Below are positions 28,396 to 36,628 of a stretch of DNA of 48,535 bases, one piece after another. Under the pieces are notes generated by a model that saw nothing but the letters and a program-made list of their open reading frames with translations, ran no database searches and was not told where the DNA came from. The position numbers and the translations under genes are program-made. This stretch comes from Thiocapsa sp. (GTDB lineage Bacteria; Pseudomonadota; Gammaproteobacteria; Chromatiales; Chromatiaceae), in assembly GCF_011390875.1 (NCBI RefSeq), contig NZ_JAABRP010000012.1, forward strand, positions 1 to 48,535, read 5' to 3'. Position 1 is the first letter of the stretch. Each line of letters opens with the position of its first letter.

Positions 28396-28424
28396 AATTT
28401 AGGGACTCGGGCCAAGCCTGTCAA
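28396..28424 (-). promoter_or_regulatory. Promoter of hrcA-grpE-dnaK (TTGACA-N17-TAAATT)
   Basis: On the minus strand a consensus -35 TTGACA (28419-28424) and -10 TAAATT (28396-28401) are separated by 17 bases. The expected start, about 7 bases on, falls in the CIRCE site. The resulting leader to the chosen hrcA start is about 280 bases, unusually long. Confidence 0.8.
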
Positions 28425-28523
28425 GGCTGCTCCGCGTGCCGGCCCGCCTATTGGCGCCATCCCTCGCCCATGCTAGCTTTAGTCGTCGCACGCCCTTCCG
28501 GATCCCAGCCTCTGACAGACCTC

Positions 28524-29417
28524 ATGCCGCAATTCAACACGGTCGGCATCATCGCGAAACAAGGCGACCCGGAAAAGGTGGTCGGGACGCTGCGTCATCT
28601 CGGCGCCTATTTGCGTTCTCGACAGCTCCACGTCCTGCTCGACGCCGAGAGTGCCCATCTCCTCGGTGCGGAGGTCGGGGCAGCGACCCCGGTCGCGGAG
28701 CTGGGCGCGGGATGCGATCTGGTCATCGTGGTCGGCGGAGACGGCACCCTGCTCCACGCCGCGCGTATGATGGCGGCATACGGGGTCCCGCTGGTCGGGA
28801 TCAACCTCGGACGTCTCGGTTTCTTGGTCGATGTCTCGCCGCAGGACATCGAGTCCGCGCTCGACCCGATCCTCGCCGGCGAATACCAATCCGACCGCCG
28901 CGCCATGTTGTCGGTGCGCGTGATTGCCGACGACGGGCTCGAGCGCAGCTACTCGGCCCTGAACGACGTCGTCGTCCACAAATGGAACACGGCCCGTATG
29001 ATCGAGCTCGAGATGGACATCGATGGCGTTTTCGTCTCTGCTCAGCGCTCGGACGGCCTGATCATCGCCACGCCGACCGGATCGACGGCCTATGCGCTCT
29101 CCGGCGGCGGCCCACTGGTCGACCCGGCCCTGGATGCGCTCTTGTTGGTGCCCATCTGCCCGCACGATCTCAGCAACCGGCCGCTCGTGGTGCCGGGTGA
29201 TCGGCGGATCGAGGTGAGGGTGCGCGGACTCGATCAGGGTCATGTGCAGGTGACCTGCGATGGACAGGCGGACTTGCAGCTGCCGCCGCGCGCGCTGATT
29301 CAGGTCGAGCGACATCGGCATTCCGCCCATCTGCTTCATCCACGAGGCCATGATCACTACCAGATCCTGCGGGCGAAACTCGGCTGGGGCGGGCACATGC
29401 CCCCCATCGTGACTTGA
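28524..29417 (+). CDS. nadK: NAD kinase NadK
   Basis: NadK phosphorylates NAD to NADP. The 297-residue protein has the GGDGT nucleotide motif (VVGGDGTLLHAARM near residue 72) and GINLGRLGFLVD. The conserved TPTGSTAYALSGGGP and VTCDGQ regions complete the family set. The ATG at 28524 gives the usual family start (MPQFNTVGIIAK); ATG 28470 would add 18 residues. It is divergent from hrcA and followed after 21 bases by recN, a common pairing. Confidence 0.96.
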   Translation: MPQFNTVGIIAKQGDPEKVVGTLRHLGAYLRSRQLHVLLDAESAHLLGAEVGAATPVAELGAGCDLVIVVGGDGTLLHAARMMAAYGVPLVGINLGRLGFLVDVSPQDIESALDPILAGEYQSDRRAMLSVRVIADDGLERSYSALNDVVVHKWNTARMIELEMDIDGVFVSAQRSDGLIIATPTGSTAYALSGGGPLVDPALDALLLVPICPHDLSNRPLVVPGDRRIEVRVRGLDQGHVQVTCDGQADLQLPPRALIQVERHRHSAHLLHPRGHDHYQILRAKLGWGGHMPPIVT

Positions 29418-29438
29418 GGTGCCGGCGGACGTTTCTCG

Positions 29439-31106
29439 ATGCTGACTCACATCCTTGTCAAAGACCTGGCCATCGTCAGCTCGCTCGAGCTCGAGTGCGC
29501 CTCGGGCATGACGGCGCTCACCGGCGAAACCGGCGCGGGCAAGTCGATCATGATCGATGCCTTGGGTCTTGCTCTCGGCGATAAGGCGGACGCCGCCATG
29601 ATCCGCGCCGGTTGCGAGCGCGCCGAGATCGTGGCCGGGTTCGACCTTGCGGCGGTTCCCGGTGCGCGCGCTTGGCTCGCCGATCAGGATCTCGACGACG
29701 ACGGCGACTGTCTGGTACGCCGCCTGATCGTGCGCGACGGACGCTCGCGCGCCTACGTCAACGGCCGACCCGCCACCGGCACCCAATTGCGTGACCTCGG
29801 CGACCTCCTGGTCGACATCCACGGCCAGCACGCCCATCAATCGCTCCTGCGAGCCAATGCGCAGCGCGATCTTTTGGACGCCTACGGGGGCCATGCGGTC
29901 CTCGCGGGAGCGGTCGCCGCGGCCTTTCGGGAGTACCGTGCGCTCGATCAACAGCTCGGGGCACTGGAGTCGGCGCGACAAGAACGGGCCCAGCGGCTCG
30001 ATCTGCTGCGCTTTCAGGTTGAAGAGCTGTCGGCACTGGGGCTGAGCGCCGCGGAGATCGAGAATCTCGACTTGGAACAGCGACGCCTGAGCCATCTGGG
30101 GCGCCTGCAGGAGACCGCCGCGCGCGTTCTCGATATGTTGTCCGAGGCCGAGCCGGCGATCTCGGATCAGCTGCGTTCGGCCGGCTCCGATCTGGCCGAC
30201 CTGGCCGCGATCGATCCCGCCCTGGACGAGCCTCGCGACCTGCTGGAAACAGCGGCCATCCATGCCGGCGAGGCCGCTGCGAGTCTGCGCCATTACCTCG
30301 ACGCTCTGGAGGTCGATCCCGCCGCCCTCGAAGCGGTCGAAACCCGGATCGCACAGATTCACGACCTGGCGCGGAAATTCCGCGTCCTGCCGGTCGAGCT
30401 GCCGGAGGCCTTGACCGCGCGCCAGGCCGAGCTGGAAACGCTCGAGCAGGCCGATCTGCGCCTCGGCGATCTGCGCGAGTCACGCGACGCCGCGCTGCAC
30501 GCCTTTGTCGATCAAGCGCGCGCGCTCGGGGACGCACGGGCGAAGGCCGCCGAGCGACTGAACCGAACAGTGACGGAGGCCATGCAGCAGCTCGGCATGG
30601 CGGGCGGGCGTTTCGCGGTGGAGATCGAGGCGCTGCCGCCCGAGCGCGCGGGCACGGGCGGGCTCGAGCGCATCGCCTTTCTGGTCAGCGCCAATCCCGG
30701 CCAACCGCTGCAACCGCTCGCGAAGGTCGCCTCGGGCGGCGAGCTCTCGCGCATCAGCCTCGGCATTCAGGTCGCCACCGCCGAGTGCGGAAGCGTCCCG
30801 ACCCTGGTGTTCGACGAGGTCGATGTCGGCATCGGAGGCGGGATCGCGGAGATCGTCGGGCGTCTGCTGCGCCGACTCGGCGACTCGCGCCAGGTGCTCT
30901 GCGTGACCCATCTCCCCCAGGTCGCAGCCCAAGCCCACCAACAGCTCCGGGTCCGCAAAGAGACCCGCGACGGCCAGACCTACACCCGCATCGAGACACT
31001 CGACCCGGATGCGCGCGTCGACGAGATCGCGCGCATGCTCGGCGGCACCAAGATCACCGCACGCACCCGCGACCATGCCTGCGAGATGCTCGGCTGGGCC
31101 GGGTGA
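29439..31106 (+). CDS. recN: DNA repair protein RecN
   Basis: RecN is an SMC-like ATPase acting in double-strand break repair. The 555-residue protein has Walker A GETGAGKSIMIDAL (near residue 30), DIHGQHAHQSLL, two coiled-coil arms and the distal signature VASGGELSRISLGIQ. Walker B is LVFDEVDVGIGG, followed by the CVTHLPQVAAQA loop. All parts of the ATPase are present. Confidence 0.97.
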   Translation: MLTHILVKDLAIVSSLELECASGMTALTGETGAGKSIMIDALGLALGDKADAAMIRAGCERAEIVAGFDLAAVPGARAWLADQDLDDDGDCLVRRLIVRDGRSRAYVNGRPATGTQLRDLGDLLVDIHGQHAHQSLLRANAQRDLLDAYGGHAVLAGAVAAAFREYRALDQQLGALESARQERAQRLDLLRFQVEELSALGLSAAEIENLDLEQRRLSHLGRLQETAARVLDMLSEAEPAISDQLRSAGSDLADLAAIDPALDEPRDLLETAAIHAGEAAASLRHYLDALEVDPAALEAVETRIAQIHDLARKFRVLPVELPEALTARQAELETLEQADLRLGDLRESRDAALHAFVDQARALGDARAKAAERLNRTVTEAMQQLGMAGGRFAVEIEALPPERAGTGGLERIAFLVSANPGQPLQPLAKVASGGELSRISLGIQVATAECGSVPTLVFDEVDVGIGGGIAEIVGRLLRRLGDSRQVLCVTHLPQVAAQAHQQLRVRKETRDGQTYTRIETLDPDARVDEIARMLGGTKITARTRDHACEMLGWAG

Positions 31107-31149
31107 CGCTCGACACGCCGGATGACGCTCAACACAACGGAGTAGACGC

Positions 31150-32157
31150 ATGAAAGTCATGGTGACCGGCAGCGCCGGTTTTATCGGCTCGGCCCTGTCC
31201 TTACGCCTGCTCGCCCGTGGCGACGAGGTGATCGGAATCGACAATCTGAACGACTACTACGATGTTGCGCTCAAAGAGGCGCGACTTGCCCGCACGCTCC
31301 CATTCGAAGGCTTCCGCGACGAGCGCGTCGACATCGAGGACGGTGCGCGCATGCGCGAGCTCTTCGCCCTGCACCGTCCGGACCGGGTCGTCCACCTCGC
31401 CGCTCAGGCCGGCGTGCGCTACTCCATCGAAAACCCGATGGCCTACGTCAACACCAACCTGGTCGGCTTCGCGCACATCCTGGAAGGCTGCCGGGATGTC
31501 GAGGTCGAGCACCTGGTCTATGCCTCGAGCAGCTCGGTCTACGGCGCCAACACCGCCATGCCCTTCTCGATCCATCACAACGTCGATCATCCCTTGAGCC
31601 TCTACGCCGCCAGCAAGAAGGCCAACGAGCTGATGGCCCACACCTACAGCCACTTGTATCGCATCCCGACCACCGGCCTGCGCTTCTTCACCGTCTACGG
31701 TCCCTGGGGGCGGCCCGACATGGCGCTCTTCAAGTTCACCCGCGCCATCCTCGCCGGCAAGCCGATCGACGTCTTCAATTACGGCAAACACCGCCGCGAC
31801 TTCACCTTCGTCGACGACATCGTGGAAGGCGTCATCCGCGTCCTGGACCGGGTGCCGAGCGGCGATCCGAGCTGGTCCGGCGCACAGCCCGATCCCGCGA
31901 CCAGTCAGGGGCCCTATCGCATCTACAACATCGGCAACAACAAGCCGGTCGAGCTGATGGAATACATCCGCTTCCTGGAAGAGGCCCTGGGTCGCAAGGC
32001 GCAGATGAACCTGCTGCCCCTGCAGCCCGGCGATGTCCCGGACACCTACGCGGACGTCACCGACCTGGTGCGCGACACCGGCTATTGCCCGGATACCCCG
32101 GTGGACGAAGGCGTCGCCCGGTTCGTCGAGTGGTATCGAGGCTTCTACCGGGTCTAA
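31150..32157 (+). CDS. UDP-glucuronate 4-epimerase-like NAD-dependent epimerase
   Basis: The 335-residue short-chain dehydrogenase/epimerase has the NAD-binding motif GSAGFIG (7-13), [13 protein letters not shown], the catalytic YAASK (Y152, K156) with SSSSVYG upstream, and the sugar-binding [15 protein letters not shown]. These stretches are characteristic of UDP-glucuronate 4-epimerases (CapI/LspL type), which make UDP-galacturonate for lipopolysaccharide or capsule. It starts 43 bases after recN. The TAA stop at 32155-32157 is the first three bases of a dispersed repeat. Confidence 0.9.
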   Translation: MKVMVTGSAGFIGSALSLRLLARGDEVIGIDNLNDYYDVALKEARLARTLPFEGFRDERVDIEDGARMRELFALHRPDRVVHLAAQAGVRYSIENPMAYVNTNLVGFAHILEGCRDVEVEHLVYASSSSVYGANTAMPFSIHHNVDHPLSLYAASKKANELMAHTYSHLYRIPTTGLRFFTVYGPWGRPDMALFKFTRAILAGKPIDVFNYGKHRRDFTFVDDIVEGVIRVLDRVPSGDPSWSGAQPDPATSQGPYRIYNIGNNKPVELMEYIRFLEEALGRKAQMNLLPLQPGDVPDTYADVTDLVRDTGYCPDTPVDEGVARFVEWYRGFYRV

Positions 32158-32239
32158 ACCGCGTCTTGAGCCACATGCATTGTTCGAACAGGTGCTCCGG
32201 CTTGCGACGACTCGCGAGCCCGGGAGTCGTCGCGGTTTA
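32155..32239 (+). repeat. Dispersed TAAACCGCG element, A unit (forward); supplies a stop codon
   Basis: An 85-bp unit with ends TAAACCGCGTC / GTCGTCGCGGTTTA. Its first three bases are the stop codon of the epimerase gene. Confidence 0.85.
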
Positions 32240-32273
32240 GGTGATTTCTTGTTTGTTCAGGCACGGCGCTGGG

Positions 32274-32435
32274 ATGAGGGGATCGACGCAGGATCACCTT
32301 GAGCCATTCCTTGCAATCATCGCCGAAGACGTGCCTGCCGAACTCGCACGCGAGACCATCGCCTCGGTCCATGTGCTCGGCGCCCTCCAAGCCGGTCCCG
32401 CGGTGAAGGCCGCGTTGCGCGACCGCATCCGATGA
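32274..32435 (+). CDS. Short reading frame, 53 residues, doubtful
   Basis: The frame from ATG 32274 has GC-rich third positions and reads as an amphipathic sequence (FLAIIAEDVPAELARETIASVHVLGALQAGPAVKAALRDRI). There is no clear ribosome-binding site and no family I recognise. It may be a genuine small gene or a remnant of a larger one. It occupies the 351-bp gap between the epimerase and PHA depolymerase genes together with the A element. Confidence 0.3.
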   Translation: MRGSTQDHLEPFLAIIAEDVPAELARETIASVHVLGALQAGPAVKAALRDRIR

Positions 32436-32508
32436 GGGCGAAACCACGACGCGGTACAGCAGCAGGGCACGCCCGCGCCGATACTCTCGATTCGAGGACC
32501 CGACACTC

Positions 32509-33789
32509 ATGACCTCTTTGCTCAAGATCGACATGGCCGAAGTGACCCGCCTGACCCGCGAAGGTCGCCTCCAGGAGGCCATGGCCATGCTGCGCGGCGC
32601 TAAGGTCGATGCGCCTGCGGCGCCCGGCTCGGCACGCGAGGCGAACCCGACACCGTCGGCGGACACCTCGAGCGTGCTCGACATGCAGCCGCCTTCCCCG
32701 CACACCGGAGGCGCCTGGACTGCGCCTGAATCCGGTGGCGATTCGGCCCCCGAAGATCACGCCTCGGGGCATCGAAGCGGCGTCGTAGAGCCGAAGATCC
32801 CGGAAACCCTGCGCGGCGTACTCGGCCGGATGAAACAACGGCTCGCCGGACGCATGCCCGGTCGAAGCTCCGGATTCCCGATCGACCGCGCGCCGGTCGC
32901 GCTCCCGGACGGGGCGCGGTTCGAGGAATATCGCCATACCGCTTCTGCGGGCACCCTCGCCTACAAACTCTACATCCCGAGCGGCTACCGCGGGCAGCCG
33001 CTGCCACTGGTGGTGATGCTGCACGGATGCACCCAGTCACCCGACGACTTTGCGGCCGGTACCCGCATGAACAGCCTGGCCGAACAGGAGCTGTTCCTGG
33101 TCGCCTACCCGGCGCAGTCCCTGTCGACCAGCGCCACCAAATGCTGGAGCTGGTTCAGCCCCGATGACCAGCAGCGCGGTCGCGGCGAGCCCGCGCTGAT
33201 CGCCGGCATCACCCGCGAGATCATCCGCGATTACGCGGTGGATCCCGATCGTGTCTACATTGCGGGACTCTCCGCCGGCGGGGCCGCCGCGGCGATCATG
33301 GGGGCTACCTACCCGGACCTCTACGCCGCGATCGGAGTACACTCCGGGCTGGCGTACGGGGCCGCCGTCGACATGCCGTCGGCACTTGCGGCGATGCGTC
33401 AGGGCGGATCATCTCAGTTCGCCTCGGGCCACCGGCGCCAAGGGTCGGACGGCAAGGCACCATTGGTTCCGACCATCGTCTTTCACGGTGATCGCGATAC
33501 CACGGTCAACCCGGTCAACGCCGATCAGCTGATCGCCGGGACACCGGGGGTCGCGCGTTTACGCAAGACGCTCATCCAGGGTGAATCGACCGGGGGAATC
33601 CGCTACACCCGCAGCCTCTATGCCGACGAGAACGGACGAGCACCGCTGGAGCAGTGGATCCTACACGGCGCCGGCCATGCGTGGTCCGGCGGCAGCTCCG
33701 ACGGCTCCTACACCGAGCCGCGCGGACCCGACGCCAGCCGCGAAATGCTGCGGTTCTTCATGCAGCACGCCCGCAGCGCCGCAGCCTGA
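32509..33789 (+). CDS. PHB depolymerase-family esterase (intracellular type)
   Basis: The 426-residue alpha/beta hydrolase has oxyanion motif LHGCTQSPDDF (about 171-181), the lipase box GLSAG (253-257, Ser255) and a C-terminal catalytic His in HGAGHAWSGG. The family covers polyhydroxyalkanoate depolymerases and related esterases. There is no signal peptide. The first 30 residues (MTSLLKIDMAEVTRLTREGRLQEAM) resemble the N-terminal segment common in phasin-associated relatives, followed by a low-complexity linker to about residue 130. Intracellular polymer or ester hydrolysis is inferred. The stop codon lies within a perfect 23-bp inverted repeat. Confidence 0.88.
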   Translation: MTSLLKIDMAEVTRLTREGRLQEAMAMLRGAKVDAPAAPGSAREANPTPSADTSSVLDMQPPSPHTGGAWTAPESGGDSAPEDHASGHRSGVVEPKIPETLRGVLGRMKQRLAGRMPGRSSGFPIDRAPVALPDGARFEEYRHTASAGTLAYKLYIPSGYRGQPLPLVVMLHGCTQSPDDFAAGTRMNSLAEQELFLVAYPAQSLSTSATKCWSWFSPDDQQRGRGEPALIAGITREIIRDYAVDPDRVYIAGLSAGGAAAAIMGATYPDLYAAIGVHSGLAYGAAVDMPSALAAMRQGGSSQFASGHRRQGSDGKAPLVPTIVFHGDRDTTVNPVNADQLIAGTPGVARLRKTLIQGESTGGIRYTRSLYADENGRAPLEQWILHGAGHAWSGGSSDGSYTEPRGPDASREMLRFFMQHARSAAA

Positions 33790-33820
33790 GCGCGGGTGCG
33801 CTCAGGCTGCGGCGCTGCGG
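33771..33820 (+). terminator. Perfect 23-bp stem-loop across the PHA depolymerase stop codon
   Basis: Arms 33771-33793 and 33798-33820 are exact reverse complements around a 4-base loop GGGT. The left arm includes the last codons and the TGA. A T-run (GGCTTTTTCGGC) follows about 15 bases later, so it may terminate or stabilise the transcript rather than act as a textbook terminator. Confidence 0.65.
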
Positions 33821-33978
33821 CATATTCGGATGTGGCTTTTTCGGCATGAGCCGGAGGAGCTTATGCCGCCTGTGATCAGCTGTCAGAAGGCAGGGGCGAA
33901 TTGATTCGCCCATACAGTATTGTGGCTGGCGGTCGGAGGCTGGAGGCAATTCCCAACCGCCGGCGGATCAATCTCACT

Positions 33979-34986
33979 TCACTCGACCCACGGCGGCGGC
34001 TCCGCTGACGAAGGCGCGACCTTCGCGGGCGCGGATGCGGATGCGGGTTCGGCCTGCGGCAACGGCGCCGGTGTGCCGACTGCATCCTCGTCGCCGACGA
34101 GGCCGAAGATCGCGTCCAACCGGGCGATCAGCTCGCGCAGTTGCAGTGCGAGGATCGCAAGCTCGGCGTCCATGCGCGCTGCGGGCTCGAGATCGCCGTC
34201 GTCCAGCTCGTTGAGCAGGGCATCTCCGACGCGCAGGCGTTTCAGCGACATGTCCTCGGCAAGGACGAAATCGAGCCTCTCGTCCCAGCTCAGAGCCAAC
34301 TTCAAAACCTGCTTGCCGACGCGCAGATGGGCGAGGATCTCCTCGCTGGAGAGGTCCTGACCGCGACAGCGGATCAGGCTTGCGGTGTCGCTGACATCGC
34401 GCAGCTCGCAGGCATCGCCGATCTGCAAATCGCTCGGCGCATCGCCGTTCAACAGCCAGCCGGTCATCACCTTCGGCGGCTCCATGCGCGGCGCGGGGGG
34501 GCGCGCCGGCAAGGTCTCGATGCTTTCGCGCAGCAGCGAGATCACGTCCTCGGCCTGCCGATCGCTCCCGGAGTCCACCACCAGCCAACCCGCCTCGGTG
34601 TCCACGTAGAGAAGCGTGCGACGCGATCGGGTAAAGGCCCGCGGGAGCATCTCGGCCATGATCTGCTCGCGCAGTCGGCGCCGTTCGGCGCGGCCCACGT
34701 CGCGGGCCTCCGCCGACTCCAGATCGTTCACGCGCTCCTCGAGCGCCTCGGCGACCGCGGCCGAGGGAAGCAGGCGCTCCTGCTTGCGCGCACAGATCAG
34801 AAAACACCCCGAGACGGCATGAACCAAGGCGGTCGAGCCATCGCCGAGCGGCGCAGACCAGCCCATCGTCGCGGTCTCGAGCGGGCCGCAGGGCCGAAAA
34901 CGACGCTCGTCGAGACGGGCCTCGAGTGCGTCGGCATCCAGACCGAACGGGCGTCCCAGTCGATAGAGTCGTACATTCTTGAACAT
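33979..34986 (-). CDS. rdgC: Recombination-associated protein RdgC
   Basis: RdgC is a ring-forming DNA-binding protein that limits RecA activity. The 335-residue product has the family start FKNVRLYRL, then ALVHAVSGCFLICARKQERLLP, the EIMAEMLPRAF-like IMAEMLPRAFTRSRRT and DERLDFVLAEDMSLKRLR. The C-terminus is a Pro/Ala-rich tail, longer than in Escherichia coli. It is a single gene on the minus strand. Confidence 0.94.
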   Translation of the reverse strand: MFKNVRLYRLGRPFGLDADALEARLDERRFRPCGPLETATMGWSAPLGDGSTALVHAVSGCFLICARKQERLLPSAAVAEALEERVNDLESAEARDVGRAERRRLREQIMAEMLPRAFTRSRRTLLYVDTEAGWLVVDSGSDRQAEDVISLLRESIETLPARPPAPRMEPPKVMTGWLLNGDAPSDLQIGDACELRDVSDTASLIRCRGQDLSSEEILAHLRVGKQVLKLALSWDERLDFVLAEDMSLKRLRVGDALLNELDDGDLEPAARMDAELAILALQLRELIARLDAIFGLVGDEDAVGTPAPLPQAEPASASAPAKVAPSSAEPPPWVE

Positions 34987-35105
34987 TCTCAGCCCCGGTC
35001 AAAAAGGCCGGGATTATGACCGAGCCTCGTCGAACTGCAAGCGCCGGGTCGCGCTGAGGCGGAATCACGGGGTCGCGATGCGCCCGGCATCCCGGTCGAA
35101 GCCGG

Positions 35106-35111
35106 TATACT
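35106..35111 (+). promoter_or_regulatory. -10-like TATACT before the CorB-like gene
   Basis: TATACT lies 40 bases before the start at 35151. No convincing -35 is visible at 17 bases. Weak assignment. Confidence 0.3.
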
Positions 35112-35150
35112 GTATCCCAGATCGACCCATCGCCAAGCTCGGAATCCAAG

Positions 35151-36434
35151 GTGGATGAACTCTCGCTACCCGGCCTTTTTCTCGCGTTAGCCCTTTTGCT
35201 CACGCTCTCGGCCTTTTTCTCCGGATCGGAGACGGCCCTGCTCACCATCAACCGCTACAAGCTCAAGCACCTCGCGGACGGTGGCCACCGCGGCGCCCGT
35301 ATGGCCCGCGCACTGCTGGAACGACCCGACCGCTTAATCGGGCTCATCCTGCTCGGAAACAACTTCGTCAACATCATGGCCTCGTCCTTGGCGACCATCA
35401 TCGCCTTGCGCCTCGGCGGCGAAGCGGCGATCGGAATCGCTGCCGGGCTCCTGACCCTGGTGATCCTGATCTTCGCCGAGGTCGCGCCCAAGACCTATGC
35501 CACGCTGCATCCGGAGCGCCTCGCCTTTCCGGCGGCCTACGTCTACAAGCCGCTGCTCAAGCTGCTTTATCCGATCGTCTGGTTCGTCAATCTCTTCACC
35601 AACGGGCTACTCCGCCTGATGGGGATTACGACGGACAGCGCACAGGGCACGGCGCTGAGCCGCGAGGAGCTGCGTACCGTGGTCAGCGAGGCCGGCGCCA
35701 TGATCCCGGAGCGTAGCCGCTCCATGCTGCTCGGCATCCTGGATCTGGAGCGCGCCACGGTCGAAGACATCATGATCCCGCGCAACGAGGTGGACGGGAT
35801 CGACATCCAGGACAGCGACGACGAGATCCTGCAGGCGATCCGCAACTCCAGCTATACACGCATGCCGCTGTTCGACGGCGGCATCGACAACGTCATCGGT
35901 GTCTTCCATGCAAAGCACGCCCTGCATGCAATGCTGGAGCAGGGTCTGGACAAGGAGCATCTGCGCGCCATCGCCCGCGAGCCCTACTATGTCCCCGAAG
36001 GCACGCCGCTCTACCAGCAGCTGCTCAATTTCCAGCGAGGCAAGCGGCGCGTCGCTCTGGTGGTCGACGAATACGGCGACTTTCTCGGTCTCCTCACCCT
36101 GACCGATCTGCTCGAAGAGATTGTCGGGGAGTTCACGACCGACCCGGCCGACAGCATCCCGGAGATCCATCGCGGCGAAGACGGCAGCCTCTTGATCGAC
36201 GGCAGCATCGGCGTGCGTGATCTGAACCGGGCGTTGCGCTGGACGCTTCCCACCGATGGACCCCGGACCCTGAACGGCCTGATCCTGGAATACCTCGAGA
36301 CCATCCCGGAGCCCGGCACCAGTCTCAAGCTCCACGACCATGCGATCGAGATCCTGCAGACGGCCGACAACGGGGTCAAGACGGTCAAGGTCGTGGTGGC
36401 ACGCCCGTCACGAAAGGCGCGGGCGCTCGTTTAA
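35151..36434 (+). CDS. CorB/HlyC-CorC family membrane protein (CNNM/DUF21 with CBS domains)
   Basis: The 427-residue protein has an N-terminal DUF21 membrane domain (four helices, with FFSGSETALLTINRYKL and NNFVNIMASSLATI), two CBS domains (about 210-330, starting VEDIMIPRNEVDGID) and a C-terminal CorC_HlyC domain. CorB-type proteins are linked to magnesium and cobalt transport or efflux. It starts with GTG at 35151. The TAA stop (36432-36434) is the first three bases of a dispersed repeat. It converges on radA. Confidence 0.92.
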   Translation: MDELSLPGLFLALALLLTLSAFFSGSETALLTINRYKLKHLADGGHRGARMARALLERPDRLIGLILLGNNFVNIMASSLATIIALRLGGEAAIGIAAGLLTLVILIFAEVAPKTYATLHPERLAFPAAYVYKPLLKLLYPIVWFVNLFTNGLLRLMGITTDSAQGTALSREELRTVVSEAGAMIPERSRSMLLGILDLERATVEDIMIPRNEVDGIDIQDSDDEILQAIRNSSYTRMPLFDGGIDNVIGVFHAKHALHAMLEQGLDKEHLRAIAREPYYVPEGTPLYQQLLNFQRGKRRVALVVDEYGDFLGLLTLTDLLEEIVGEFTTDPADSIPEIHRGEDGSLLIDGSIGVRDLNRALRWTLPTDGPRTLNGLILEYLETIPEPGTSLKLHDHAIEILQTADNGVKTVKVVVARPSRKARALV

Positions 36435-36515
36435 ACCGCGTCCAGAGCGACATGCGTCATTTTCATGTTGCGCTTGGCTTTGGCGTTGTCCTCGATCTCG
36501 GCGAGACGCGGTTTA
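36432..36515 (+). repeat. Dispersed TAAACCGCG element, A unit (forward); supplies a stop codon
   Basis: An 84-bp unit with ends TAAACCGCGTCC / GAGACGCGGTTTA, very close to the unit at 18948-19031. Its first three bases are the corB-like stop codon. The spacer to the B unit is 22 bp, AT-rich. Confidence 0.92.
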
Positions 36516-36537
36516 AAATTTCATGTTCTTAATACTT

Positions 36538-36622
36538 TAAACCGCGCCGGCTCCAGCGGTCGCCAAATCCGCCGGGGCCCACCCCGTCCAAAAACATCGC
36601 ATATCGCACTGGGCGCGGTTTA
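36538..36622 (+). repeat. Dispersed TAAACCGCG element, B unit (forward)
   Basis: An 85-bp unit with ends TAAACCGCGCC / GGGCGCGGTTTA, 6 bases from the radA stop. With the A unit it fills the convergent gap between the corB-like gene and radA. Confidence 0.92.
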
Positions 36623-36628
36623 ATCCCC

